From: CAIMWS01 sp964409245
GTDB taxonomy: Bacteria > Verrucomicrobiota > Verrucomicrobiia > Limisphaerales > UBA1319
Assembly: GCA_964409245.1 (NCBI GenBank)
Contig: CAYPCQ010000025.1
Coordinates: 17,847-81,846, forward strand
DNA length: 64,000 nt
Direction of reading: 5' to 3'
The translations under genes and the position numbers were made by a program. Below are positions 26,360 to 35,381 of the stretch, one piece after another (positions within the stretch are counted from its first letter, which is position 1; the number at the start of each line of letters is the position of its first letter). The notes under the pieces were generated by a model. That model had not been told where the DNA came from and made no database searches. It saw only the letters and a program-made list of their open reading frames with translations.

Positions 26360-27715
26360 TTATCGGGCCGCCTGGACCAGAGCTTCGCTGTGGGCTTGGA
26401 CCTTCGCAACTGCCTCAATGATGTGATTGATTTCGGCACGGCCGGCCAGAAGCAGGTTCTGGCTCATGCCGACCGTGTTGGCGCAGACTTGGCGGTTGCC
26501 CTTCAGTTCCCGGAAGCTTTCCCGGTAGGCCTTGAGCCGGGCGGCGCTGAAGAGCCGCTTGAATCCGCGCGAGTTGATGGCTTCATCCAGCAGCCCGTCG
26601 TGGTACTGCTCGGTATAGCCGCCGCCGCAGGGGATGCCCTCGGCATTGAGGGCCCGGACAAATTGGTCGCGCGTGAGGCCGTGGAACTGGCTGGCGTCGT
26701 AGCGGAGGGGATACAGGTGCCAGACCGCGCGGCTGTTTTCGGGCAGGCGGGCGGGCTGGATGCCGGGGATCTGCCGCAGGCCGGCCCCGAGGAGTTCGGC
26801 GTTCTCCCGCCGCACCGCGGTTTCGCGCGTGAGCTTGTCGAACTGCTGCAGGAGGATGACCGCCTGGAACTGCTGCATGCGGAAATTGCTGCCGCGGGTG
26901 AAGCTGCCGCTGCCCTTGAAATTGCCGAAAGCGCGGCCGCAATTGTGGAAAGCCTGGCAGCGGTCCACCAAGTCATCGCTGTTCCCGGTGACGGCGCCCC
27001 CTTCCCCGGAGGGCAGGTGCTTGGAATTCTGGAAGCTGAAGCAGCCAAGATCGCCCAGCGTGCCGCATTTGCGGCCTTTATATTCAGCCAGCCAGGCCTG
27101 GCAGGCGTCCTCAATCACCGCGAACCCATGCTTTTTGGCGATCGCGTTGATGGGGTCCATATCGCACGGCATGCCGTAGATATGCACCGGCAGGATGGCG
27201 CGCGTCCGCTCGGTGATCCGGCTTTCGATGGTGGCCGGATCGATGGTCAGGGTGGCCGGATCGGTGTCGGCGAAAACCGGGAGGGCTCTTTGGTTCAGGA
27301 TGGCATTGTACGTGGCGATGAACGTGAACGGCGAAACAATGACCTCGTCCCCGGCGTCCACGTCCATGACCTGCAGGGCGACCAGCAGGGCGGTGGTGCC
27401 GCTGGCCGTGGCCAGGCAGCGCCGGGCGCCCAGCAGCTGGGCGTAGGCCTTCTCGAACTCCGCCACGTGCTCCCCGCTGCCCCGGTACCAGCGGCCGCTG
27501 CGCAGCACCTCCAGCACCGCCGGCTCCCAGGTTTCGCGCCAGACCGGCCAGCCGGGCCAGCCTCCCTGGTGCACCGGGGCGCCCCCCAGCAAAGCCGGCT
27601 TGGATGCCTCGGCCGCCACGGCCATGGGAGCCATCCCAGTGCCCAGCAAGGTGAGCGCGGCGGATCCCGCCGCGGTTTGGTGAATGAAGCGACGCCGTGA
27701 GAGATGCTCTTTCAT
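26360..27715 (-). CDS. DegT/DnrJ/EryC1-family PLP aminotransferase with Tat signal
   Basis: A 451-residue protein; the ATG at 27715 starts MKEHLSRRRFIHQTAAGSAALTLLG, with the twin-arginine motif SRRRFI followed by a hydrophobic stretch and an AVAAEA cleavage-like site. The mature part is a full DegT-family enzyme: ATASGTTALLVALQ, SPFTFIATYNAIL, VIEDACQAWLAEYKG, and the PLP lysine in SFQNSKHLPSGEGG. Cytoplasmic relatives transaminate keto-sugar nucleotides. Export would place this enzyme in the periplasm as a folded holoprotein, where its substrate is not obvious. The SDR gene follows after 11 bases. Confidence 0.9.
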   Translation of the reverse strand: MKEHLSRRRFIHQTAAGSAALTLLGTGMAPMAVAAEASKPALLGGAPVHQGGWPGWPVWRETWEPAVLEVLRSGRWYRGSGEHVAEFEKAYAQLLGARRCLATASGTTALLVALQVMDVDAGDEVIVSPFTFIATYNAILNQRALPVFADTDPATLTIDPATIESRITERTRAILPVHIYGMPCDMDPINAIAKKHGFAVIEDACQAWLAEYKGRKCGTLGDLGCFSFQNSKHLPSGEGGAVTGNSDDLVDRCQAFHNCGRAFGNFKGSGSFTRGSNFRMQQFQAVILLQQFDKLTRETAVRRENAELLGAGLRQIPGIQPARLPENSRAVWHLYPLRYDASQFHGLTRDQFVRALNAEGIPCGGGYTEQYHDGLLDEAINSRGFKRLFSAARLKAYRESFRELKGNRQVCANTVGMSQNLLLAGRAEINHIIEAVAKVQAHSEALVQAAR

Positions 27716-27852
27716 AATTTCCCAAACCCTAGTGCGCCGGTTCCGGGCGGGCAACCAGAAAATGAAGCGCGGCAAGGCGGCGGCGCTGGCGGCCCAAGGC
27801 GGACCTTGCCAAACCAGTCCCGGCGCAGCATAAATGATCGTCGCGTAAAAGC

Positions 27853-28833
27853 ATGAAACCTAAGATTTGCATATTGGATTGGGCGGTGTCCCCGCGCAGC
27901 GATCCGGAAGCCCGGATCGAAAAGGAAATCATCGGGGAGGCGGCCGAAGTGGAGAGTTATTGGTGCCATAGCGACGCGGATTTCAACGAGCACGTGCGCC
28001 AGGCCAAAGCCCTCATCGCCTGGCAGAATTTCCCCATCACCGCGGCGGGCATCGGCACGCTCCGGCAATGCCGGGCCATCGTGCGCAACGGGGTGGGCTT
28101 CGATTCGGTGGATATCGCCGCCGCCGCCCGCCTGGGCATCGCCGTGTGCAACGTGCCGGACTACGGCACCGAGGAGGTGGCGGACCACGCCATAGCCCTG
28201 GCCCTGGCGCTGTGCCGCCAGCTATTCCCGCTGAACGAGGAGGCCAAAAAGCTGGGCTGGCTCATCCGGGTGGTCCCGAAAATCCGGCGGCTGCGGGAGC
28301 TGGTGTTCGGGGTGGTGGGCCTCGGCCGCATTGGCACGGCGGTGGCGCTGCGGGCCAAGGCCCTCGGTTTCAAGGTGACGTTTTACGATCCTTACCTGGG
28401 CAACGGCGTGCACAAAGCCCTGGGCATCGCCCGCTGCCGCACCCTCCCCGAGCTGCTGCAAACGGCGGACGTGATGTCCCTTCACTGCCCGCTGAACGAG
28501 GAGACCCGCCATTTGATCGCCGGGCGGGAATTGGGCCTGATGAAACCCACCGCCTACCTGGTCAACACCGCCCGGGGCGCCATCATCAAGAAAGCGGCCA
28601 TCCTGGCCGCCCTGCGGGAAAACCGCCTGGGCGGCGCGGGCCTGGATGTGGTGGAGGACGAGCCGCTGCAAACGGCGGAGGAGGCCGCCACCCCGAACTT
28701 GATCGTCACCTGCCACGCGGCCTTCTGCAGCGTGGAATCGATCGCGGAAATGCGCTCCACCGCCGCCCGGATCGCCCGCGCGGCGGTGCTGGGCGAACCT
28801 CTGGAAAATGTCGTGAACGGGGTCCGCCCGTAA
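27853..28833 (+). CDS. D-isomer-specific 2-hydroxyacid dehydrogenase (CtBP-like)
   Basis: A 326-residue enzyme of the D-2-hydroxyacid dehydrogenase family, nearest in style to C-terminal-binding-protein-like members. VRNGVGFDSVDI and VCNVPDYGTEEVADHAIAL are typical of the substrate domain. The NAD motif is GVVGLGRIGTAVA. The catalytic triad fits Arg in LVNTARGAIIK, Glu in VVEDEPLQ and His in IVTCHAAF. It is divergent from the DegT-type gene, with 137 bases between the starts. Substrate unknown. Confidence 0.9.
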   Translation: MKPKICILDWAVSPRSDPEARIEKEIIGEAAEVESYWCHSDADFNEHVRQAKALIAWQNFPITAAGIGTLRQCRAIVRNGVGFDSVDIAAAARLGIAVCNVPDYGTEEVADHAIALALALCRQLFPLNEEAKKLGWLIRVVPKIRRLRELVFGVVGLGRIGTAVALRAKALGFKVTFYDPYLGNGVHKALGIARCRTLPELLQTADVMSLHCPLNEETRHLIAGRELGLMKPTAYLVNTARGAIIKKAAILAALRENRLGGAGLDVVEDEPLQTAEEAATPNLIVTCHAAFCSVESIAEMRSTAARIARAAVLGEPLENVVNGVRP

Positions 28834-29096
28834 TACCTTGCCGCGGGCAAACCGGCGGTGCGGCCGGGCCGGAGATCGCGAGATCCGCGGCGCAAAAACC
28901 GGGGGCCTGCGAAGGGCATGGCTGCAAACCTTGGTTCGTAAGCGCCGCGGAAGCACAACGCATAAAAACGCGCATGAGGTGCGCGGAGCGGCGGACGGAA
29001 CCCGGACGCCCAATTCCGCAGCCGATGTTACTTGGCCGCGGAGCGGCCGGCGACGGCAGCGTGGGTTTCAACCCATCGACAGGATAGAACGTTCGG

Positions 29097-29522
29097 TCAG
29101 GCCGGCTGCCCGCCGGGAATCTGGACCAGCTGAATGCCGAATTCCTGGGCCAGTTCAAAGGCGAGGGTGTCGCGCTCGTAGATCTGGCGGAACACGATCC
29201 GGCGAATGCCTTTGGAGGCGATGAAGGTCATGCAGTGGCGGCAGGGCAGATGGGTAACCGCCAGGAATTTGCACTGGCCCGGCTTGACGGCGCGCAGGGC
29301 GTTCACCTCGGCGTGGATGATCCGCGCCCCGCGCCGCTCGCGGTCCGACCAGTCGATCTCCACCTTGGGCGGCGGGCCATTGTAGCCCAGGCAGACCGAA
29401 TCATCGGTCAAAACCGCGCACGCCCCCACCTGCAGATAGGGATCCTGGGACCGGCAATCGGCTATGGTTTCCGCAAGGATCAATGCGGTTTCTTCCCATG
29501 ATTTGCGTTGGCGCGCCTTCAT
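29097..29522 (-). CDS. dCMP deaminase-family protein
   Basis: A 141-residue cytidine/deoxycytidylate deaminase; the ATG at 29522 gives MKARQRKSWEETALILAE, the family opening, and the much longer upstream frame is not coding-like. The zinc site is complete: HAEVNAL supplies the His ligand and catalytic Glu, and LPCRHCMTFIA supplies two Cys. The substrate loop GYNGPPPKVEIDW is that of dCMP deaminases, which make dUMP for thymidylate synthesis. Riboflavin- or tRNA-type deaminases are less likely. The gap upstream towards 28834 holds no gene. Confidence 0.88.
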   Translation of the reverse strand: MKARQRKSWEETALILAETIADCRSQDPYLQVGACAVLTDDSVCLGYNGPPPKVEIDWSDRERRGARIIHAEVNALRAVKPGQCKFLAVTHLPCRHCMTFIASKGIRRIVFRQIYERDTLAFELAQEFGIQLVQIPGGQPA

Positions 29523-29835
29523 ATGGCGCCCAGCCTGGCAGGAATGGGCGCCGTCCGCAAACCCCATTGCATGGAGCGCCGCGCCGGCGGGCAAACAATT
29601 TTGGCCGGTGACCTGCGGCCGCCTGAATTCATTGACCGCCAGCAAGGAACCCCTCCGCGAGCAGGATGCCATCGGCCGCCGGCGCCTGCTGGCGTTGAAA
29701 AAGATCCCCGGCCATCCCCCATCTTGATCCTGGGAGCCACGCGCGGCGGGAAGCGAGATTGCCCTTGCCCCGCCGGGGGCGGGGGCTACCATAAGGAAAG
29801 CGAATGAAACGAGTGTACCTGAACGACAGGCGGAT

Positions 29836-31179
29836 ATGGTGAGTGACGCCCAGCAGGCCCCCCGCAGCGCGCCCGCTCCGGCCAAAGGCTGGAAGGATCT
29901 GGATTATGCCACCGTCCAGCAATGCATGCATTGCGGGCTGTGCCTGCCCACCTGCCCCACTTATACCGCCACCAAGCTGGAGCGCAACAGCCCCCGGGGC
30001 CGCATTTCCCTGGTGCGGGCCATCATGGACGGCCAGATGCCCCTGAACCGGGAGTTCGCCGAGGAGATGTATTTCTGCCTGGGCTGCCTGGCCTGCACGA
30101 GCGCCTGCCCGGCCGGGGTGAATTACGCCGAGATCTTCGAGCAAGCCCGGGCCGAGGCGGAACGGAGCAATTTGCTCCGCTCGCCCCAACGCCGGTTCAT
30201 CCGCTGGCTGACGGTCAAATGGCTGTTCATGGATTTGCGGCGGCTCCTGCTGGCGGGGCGTTGCCTGCGGCTCTACCAGCGGCTGGGCCTGCAGAAGCTG
30301 GTGCGCGGCAGCGGGGTGCTGCGGCTGTTCCCCAAACGCCTGCGGGAGCTGGAGGCCATGACCCCGGACATCCCCCGGAAGTTTTCCGCGGACCTCATCC
30401 AGCCGGTCACCCCCGCCCTGGGGAAGCGCCAATACCGGGTGGCGGTGCTGACGGGCTGCGCGCAGGATCTGATTTTCAGCGAAATCAACCGCGACACCGT
30501 GGAAGTGCTGGCCCGCAATGGGTGCGAGGTCTTCACCCCGCCCCGCCAATCCTGCTGCGGCTCGCTGCATGGCCACAATGGCGAATGGGAGCTGGCCAAA
30601 GAGCTGGCCCGGCGGCAGCTGGACCAGTTCCCACCGGACCAATTCGACGCCATCATCAGCAACGCCGGCGGCTGCGGCTCCCACCTGAAGCATTACCACC
30701 AGCTGCTCAAGGAGGATCCCGTTTACCACGAACGCGCCCGGCTTTGGGATGCCCGGCTCAAGGACATCCATGAGTGGCTGGTCGAAATCGGCATCCAGCC
30801 GGTGCCCGGCCGCAACGCCCTCGAGCAGGTGGTGACCTACCACGAATCGTGCCACCTCTGCCACGGGCAGAAAGTCGTGAGCCAGCCGCGGAAAGTCCTG
30901 CTGGCCATCCCGAAGCTGAAGCTGGTGGAGCTGGCGGAAAGCAACTGGTGCTGCGGCAGCGCGGGCATCTACAACATCGTGCAGCCGGAGATGGCCAATG
31001 TGCTGCAGGATCGGAAGCTGAAAAACATCGAGGCCACCCGGGCCACCGTGGTGGCCAACGGGAATTCCGGCTGCCTGCTCCAGCTCATCAACGGCGCCCG
31101 CGCCCGGAAGCTCCAGGTGCGCGTGGCCCACCCGGTGACCCTCCTGGCGGAAGCCTACCGGCGGGCGGAGGAAAACTGA
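29836..31179 (+). CDS. glcF: Glycolate oxidase iron-sulfur subunit (GlcF-like)
   Basis: A 447-residue protein with two 4Fe-4S ferredoxin motifs near the N-terminus (CMHCGLCLPTCPTY and CLGCLACTSACPAG) and two cysteine-rich CCG domains (CCGSLHGHNG, then CCGSAGIYNI). NAGGCGSHLKHY lies between the two CCG domains. This is the GlcF layout, in which the subunit passes electrons from the FAD subunits GlcD/GlcE to the quinone pool. Neither glcD nor glcE is in the window, so the partner must lie elsewhere. The ATG at 29836 and a GTG one codon later are both possible starts. Confidence 0.9.
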   Translation: MVSDAQQAPRSAPAPAKGWKDLDYATVQQCMHCGLCLPTCPTYTATKLERNSPRGRISLVRAIMDGQMPLNREFAEEMYFCLGCLACTSACPAGVNYAEIFEQARAEAERSNLLRSPQRRFIRWLTVKWLFMDLRRLLLAGRCLRLYQRLGLQKLVRGSGVLRLFPKRLRELEAMTPDIPRKFSADLIQPVTPALGKRQYRVAVLTGCAQDLIFSEINRDTVEVLARNGCEVFTPPRQSCCGSLHGHNGEWELAKELARRQLDQFPPDQFDAIISNAGGCGSHLKHYHQLLKEDPVYHERARLWDARLKDIHEWLVEIGIQPVPGRNALEQVVTYHESCHLCHGQKVVSQPRKVLLAIPKLKLVELAESNWCCGSAGIYNIVQPEMANVLQDRKLKNIEATRATVVANGNSGCLLQLINGARARKLQVRVAHPVTLLAEAYRRAEEN

Positions 31180-31476
31180 GCCGCCGGGCGGCTCCTGGCA
31201 GGCATTCCCCCAAACCATCCAATGGGGCCTCAAAAGCGGGCGCCAGATTGATCAATCCTCGGGCGCAACCGAACCCACGTTCCGGCCATGCCGGGAGTAA
31301 TTTGGCCACTGGTTGGGCATTCCGGGCCATGGCCATCTCTTGTTGAATCGCCAATTATTGAACCAGTTCACCAGCGGGTTTTCCAGGGCGATGGCCAGCC
31401 TTGCGCAATGGCGTAAAAACCGCTTAACCACCTGCGGAGCATAAAGGCAATTTTTTCCGGCCTGCTGGCCCGGGCT

Positions 31477-32085
31477 TCAACTTTTCCGCAGGCGGAAATC
31501 CGACGGCCGCTGGTAGTTCTCCAATCCCCAAATGCCCCGGCGTTTTTCCTGGGCGCGGATTTGGGCGTTGATCAAGGCATGGCGGGTCTTGGCGGACAGA
31601 TCGGTGGCGAACTCCTCGTAATACTCAGCCAGGCCTTCCTCCACGAGCCGCGCATTGACCATCGTTTCCCCCAGCCAAAGGACGACCACGGGCCGTTTGA
31701 GATGATCCGTGGTCACAATCGCCATCGTCCCGCTCTGGTTGAGCGCCAGTTGGGAGGTGAATTTTTTGCTGTCGTCGGCGAGGGGCTGATCCTTGCCCCG
31801 GGGCTGGACGGAAAACTCCGGCGCATCCACCCCCGCCAACCGCACCGTAACCCGGGGATGCTGCTCCGTGCGCACCACCAAGGTGTCCCCTTTGACAATC
31901 TCGAGGATCACCACCGAGCCGGTCCAGGCATACTTTTTTTCGCCCGTCTGCAGCTGCTCCCTGGCTTCGACATAAGTCTGCATGAGCCAGCGCCGGTTGT
32001 CGGCCTGCCTGAGGTAATAATACCCGGCGGCCCCCAGCACCAGCAAGACCACGCCCGCAATCAACTTTTTTATGAGCTTGAACAT
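31477..32085 (-). CDS. Membrane-anchored thermonuclease-like (SNase) protein
   Basis: A 202-residue protein; the ATG at 32085 follows GGAAGGA directly. An N-terminal hydrophobic helix (IKKLIAGVVLLVLGAAGYYYL) anchors or exports it. The SNase-type core is recognisable: VVILEIVKGDTLVVRT, VRLAGVDAPEFS, LWLGETMVNARLVEEGLAEYYEEF and QAEKRRGIWG-like ending (RAQEKRRGIWGLE). Staphylococcal nuclease uses Arg, Asp and Glu around these segments. Here DAPEF and the later ARLVEEG are present, but a canonical DxxET/R set is not fully clear, so it may be structural rather than catalytic. Confidence 0.8.
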   Translation of the reverse strand: MFKLIKKLIAGVVLLVLGAAGYYYLRQADNRRWLMQTYVEAREQLQTGEKKYAWTGSVVILEIVKGDTLVVRTEQHPRVTVRLAGVDAPEFSVQPRGKDQPLADDSKKFTSQLALNQSGTMAIVTTDHLKRPVVVLWLGETMVNARLVEEGLAEYYEEFATDLSAKTRHALINAQIRAQEKRRGIWGLENYQRPSDFRLRKS

Positions 32086-32204
32086 TCCTTCCGCCCGTAT
32101 TGGACGGCAACCTAGCCAAACTCCCAGGCCGCGTAAAGCAATTAGCCATCCAGAAATCACCGGCCTTGCCGCTGCCCGTCTTTGGCTGTTCCTGAGGCCA
32201 AGGC

Positions 32205-32405
32205 TCACGGCTGGGCCAGAACAGGCCGGAAACCGAGGAAGCTGAACCGGGCTTCGGGCCAGGTGATCACGATGGGGTTGGTGGCCGCCCCACGGTCGAA
32301 CCAGATGGCGCTCTGCACCCCGCCCGCCGTCTGCCCATGGAGCGATAAACCCAACAGCAGGCCAATGGCCAGCCATAATCCGCGGGACGAACTCCAGGGT
32401 TGCAT
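32205..32405 (-). CDS. Small exported hypothetical protein
   Basis: A 66-residue frame beginning MQPWSSSRGLWLAIGLLLGLSLHGQTA, a convincing signal peptide, leaves a mature peptide of about 40 residues ending RFSFLGFRPVLAQP. The terminal GFRPVL text recalls the last strand of formylglycine-generating-enzyme-type (SUMF1) domains, so the gene may be a remnant of a larger exported protein. No ribosome-binding site is clear. Confidence 0.4.
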   Translation of the reverse strand: MQPWSSSRGLWLAIGLLLGLSLHGQTAGGVQSAIWFDRGAATNPIVITWPEARFSFLGFRPVLAQP

Positions 32406-32458
32406 GGTCACAGATTGGCGGAAACACCACGGGTTTGCCACCCCCATTTTTACAGCAA

Positions 32459-32493
32459 TCAGCCGTTCAGGAGGATGCCCCCTGAACGGCTGA
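32459..32493. repeat. 13-bp perfect inverted repeat (hairpin)
   Basis: TCAGCCGTTCAGG (32459-32471) and CCTGAACGGCTGA (32481-32493) are perfect complements around a 9-base loop. It lies about 30 bases beyond the stop of the proline-rich gene and would end its transcript, but no U-tract follows on either strand. Part of the right arm is also tandemly repeated (GAACGGCT twice). Confidence 0.6.
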
Positions 32494-32523
32494 ACGGCTG
32501 GAACCAACAGGCATTAACACCGG

Positions 32524-32778
32524 TCAGAAACAGGGCGGAGGCGGCGGTGGCGGTGGCCGCATAGGCCGGGGTGGCGGAGGCGGCGGACGCCTCGGCGGTG
32601 GCGGAGGCAGTTCGTCACCGGGAGGCGGTGGCGGCCGCATCATGCGGGATCCTTCACGCCCCGGGGGCGGCGGCCGGAAAGCCGGTGGACCACCCGGCCC
32701 CACTCTCGGCGGATGGCCGTAACCCACGCCACCCACCACCATTATTCCCGCCGCGATCAGCAAAGCTTTAATTCTCAT
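32524..32778 (-). CDS. Small exported proline-rich protein
   Basis: An 84-residue protein starting at the ATG at 32778, which has AAAGGA at a good distance. A short hydrophobic signal (MRIKALLIAAGIMVVGGVGYG) is followed by a mature part made of Pro, Arg and Gly, with runs of up to eight prolines and RPP/RRPPP units, ending CF. The polyproline tract would be an extended rod. Translation would be expected to need elongation factor P. Function unknown. Confidence 0.65.
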   Translation of the reverse strand: MRIKALLIAAGIMVVGGVGYGHPPRVGPGGPPAFRPPPPGREGSRMMRPPPPPGDELPPPPPRRPPPPPPRPMRPPPPPPPPCF

Positions 32779-32993
32779 AGCGATCCTTTCTCCATCCATT
32801 TTGACTTGGGCGGTGTCAGAATATTCACGGCGAAAAAGCACTCAAACCGTCTCCCGGATTGAATAACAACCCTTCCCGATCCGTCCAACCGGCCCGGCTT
32901 GCCGATCCGAAAACAGCGCCCGCCACGGTCCGCCACGGCCTCTTTTCGGGGCCAGCCTGGCTTCCGCTCCCAGTGCCAGGCCCGCGGCCGCCA

Positions 32994-35069
32994 CTACCTG
33001 GCCGGGACCTTCACAATGACCAGGGAGTGCGGCGGCAATTGGACCATGCCCCGGGCAAAATCCAGGTGCGTCCGCCCGGCTTGGACCCGGTCCGGGTGGC
33101 CGATGTCGTTGTAGGCTTCCGGGGAGTCACCCGCCAGGAGGACGGCCGGGAACCGGCCCTCCACCGGCGCCTCCTTCAACTTCACCACGCAGGCAGCCGC
33201 CTGGGTGGGGTGGCGGTTCACCAGGGCAATCGACCAGCAGGTGCGCGGCTCATCCACGGTGACCGCGGCGTCCACGAGCGGCAGCGTGCGGCTGCCAAAA
33301 ACCATCAGGCCCGAATCCAACTCCATCCGGCCAGACCGGGGGCCCAGCTCATTGGCATACATCGCGAGGACATGAAAAGTGGTGCGCTTGACCAATCCCT
33401 TGGGGTGGACGTAGAGGGGGCCGCGGGTGTTCACAATGGGAGCGATGTTGGCCATGGCGATGTCCTCGGCATGCCGCAGGCAGGCGTTCAGGAAGGAGGC
33501 CGAGAACAAGGCGTCCGCCATGGTGTATTGGGATGGGATGGCGTTCTTTTCGCGGTTCCGGACCAGCTTGGCGGCCTCGGCATCCCGGCTATCCACTGGC
33601 GCCTTGCGTGGGAATCCCGGGTGGTGCCAGCCGCGGAGATTCCATTCGTCAAAGGCGATTTTGATGCGGCCCCGGAAGCCGGCCTCGTCCAGCAGTTCGA
33701 TCACCCGCGTAATGGTCCGCTCCGGCCCCTCGGAGGCCTGGATGCAGGAGAGGTAATCGGGCATGATATTGTCCGCCCAGCAGGGCAGCCAATATTCATG
33801 AATGGCCACGCAGTCGAGCAGCGGCCCGGCGGTCTTGAGCAGCGGCAGCGTCCAGCCGCGGTCCGCGGTGGCGGCGGCCAGGAGCTTCAGGCCGGGGCTG
33901 GCCGCCCGCATCAGTTCGGCGGAGCGGCGGACCAGCGGCCCCCACTCCCGGGGTGTCCGGGCGCCGATCTCATGGCCGCCCCAGTTTTCGTTGCCGATGC
34001 TCCAGTAGCGGACATTCAACGGCTCGCGCCGCTCCCCTGCCGGAGTTCGGACCCCGGGGGCATTGCAGTAGGCCACCCAATCGCGCATCTCCTCGGGGGT
34101 GCCATTGCCCGCATTGGAGCAGATATACGGTTCGCAGCCCACCAGCCGGCACCAGGCGACGAATTCATCCGTGCCGAAGGTGTTGGGATCTTCCACGCCC
34201 CAGACCGGGTCGGCCACCGGCTTGCGGTTGGTCCCCACGCCATTGGTCCAGTGGTAGCCGCTGGCAAAGCAGCCGCCGGGCCAGCGCACGATGGAGAGCT
34301 TCAGCTCCTTCATGGCCGCAATGACATCCTTGCGGAAGCCCTGGGCGTCCGCCAGCGGCGAGCCCGGCTCAAACAACCCGCCGTAGATTTGATCGTGGAA
34401 ATGCTCGATGAAACCGCCAAACAGCATCGGGCTATAGGGACGCGAGGGCGCATCGGTATCGATGGTGAGGATGGCCCCCGGCGCCCCCTCCGCCGGGCTG
34501 GCCACCGGTTCCAGCGCGAGATCGTCGTACCAGGCCTGCCCGGTGGAGGATCCCCAGCCCCCGAACAGGCAATTGATCTCCAAGGTGGCCGCCTCCCCGG
34601 TCCAGAAGATGGTGGACACCTGGGTCCAATCCCGGGTGCCGGTCACCGCCCGGGTCCGGACCTGCTGCAGATTCTGGATATTGAGCAGGGCGCCCACCGC
34701 GCCCCGGAGATCCCGGGTCTTGATCCAGCCGGAGAGCCGGTAAACGGTGTTGGTCCGCACCGGGACGGTGGCGGTCCAGGCCGCATCGGAACCTTTTTCG
34801 GAGCGGATGGTTGCGCACTGGGAACCGGAGTGCCCGGGGGCCGCGAGATCCCAGCGGCAGTTGCCTTGCCCCTGCCAGGATCTGGAGTTCCAACCGGGCA
34901 CGCGGCCGGCCGCCACCTCCTCGAAGGAAGGATTCGGCAGCAGGTTGGTATTCCCAACCGCGGCGGGAGCCTGGGAGGGCGGGAGCACGATCACCGTCGG
35001 GGGGGCCACCTCCGCCGCCAGCAGCGAAGGAATGATCACGAATAGCGGAGCGATATGTTTCAGGTTCAT
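32994..35069 (-). CDS. Exported alpha-L-arabinofuranosidase (GH51-like) with N-terminal CBM
   Basis: A 691-residue protein starting at the ATG at 35069 with a signal peptide (MNLKHIAPLFVIIPSLLAAEV). Residues about 35-200 form a CBM4/9-like beta-sandwich (LLPNPSFEEVAAGRVPGWNSRSW). The catalytic part resembles GH51: WPGGCFASGYHWTNGVG, the acid/base Glu in SIGNENWGG (residue 361) and the nucleophile Glu in IAFDEWN (residue 475). The last 150 residues are the arabinofuranosidase C-terminal beta domain. It should release arabinose from arabinan or arabinoxylan outside the cytoplasm. An AAAAC-C-GTTTT repeat at 35091-35101 just upstream could be a LacI-type operator. Confidence 0.9.
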   Translation of the reverse strand: MNLKHIAPLFVIIPSLLAAEVAPPTVIVLPPSQAPAAVGNTNLLPNPSFEEVAAGRVPGWNSRSWQGQGNCRWDLAAPGHSGSQCATIRSEKGSDAAWTATVPVRTNTVYRLSGWIKTRDLRGAVGALLNIQNLQQVRTRAVTGTRDWTQVSTIFWTGEAATLEINCLFGGWGSSTGQAWYDDLALEPVASPAEGAPGAILTIDTDAPSRPYSPMLFGGFIEHFHDQIYGGLFEPGSPLADAQGFRKDVIAAMKELKLSIVRWPGGCFASGYHWTNGVGTNRKPVADPVWGVEDPNTFGTDEFVAWCRLVGCEPYICSNAGNGTPEEMRDWVAYCNAPGVRTPAGERREPLNVRYWSIGNENWGGHEIGARTPREWGPLVRRSAELMRAASPGLKLLAAATADRGWTLPLLKTAGPLLDCVAIHEYWLPCWADNIMPDYLSCIQASEGPERTITRVIELLDEAGFRGRIKIAFDEWNLRGWHHPGFPRKAPVDSRDAEAAKLVRNREKNAIPSQYTMADALFSASFLNACLRHAEDIAMANIAPIVNTRGPLYVHPKGLVKRTTFHVLAMYANELGPRSGRMELDSGLMVFGSRTLPLVDAAVTVDEPRTCWSIALVNRHPTQAAACVVKLKEAPVEGRFPAVLLAGDSPEAYNDIGHPDRVQAGRTHLDFARGMVQLPPHSLVIVKVPAR

Positions 35070-35381
35070 AACCAGTTTCACCAGCGTCTCAAAACCGTTT
35101 TCGGCAATTCGTTTTAACGTGTTCAGATAATGTGCGCAGTCTGGCTGGCTGGATCTTTTTGCGCAAGACATTCGGCGCCGGACGGCGCCGGACGGAGGTT
35201 AGCTGTCCGCAAGGTTGAAGCGGCCCTGGGCTGGATCAGAGGTTTATGGCTAAAACAGCCGAGTCCGGTATTGCCCGCAGAAGGCGGAAGGATTGGTTTC
35301 CCCCTGCTTTCAGCGCCAGCACAACGCAGGCGGAACCGGAGTTCCCGGTCCCGCCTGTGCCTCTGGAGGATTTCCTGCCTG
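35070..35381. other. Intergenic region upstream of arabinofuranosidase
   Basis: About 310 bases. It holds the possible operator at 35091-35101 and a short tandem repeat of GCGCCGGACG near 35185-35202. No gene or RNA is evident. Confidence 0.3.

Noticed and set aside
28970..29020. Minus-strand text resembling a tRNA 3' end (GTCCGGGTTCCGTCCGCCGCTCC).
   Set aside because: The T-loop lacks the R57-A58 pair and no complementary 5' acceptor strand or D/anticodon arm can be found within 100 bases; at best a fragment.
31170..31195. GC-rich palindrome overlapping the glcF stop (GAGCCGC-CGG-GCGGCTC).
   Set aside because: Too short a loop and no U-tract; GC-rich palindromes of this size occur by chance at this base composition.
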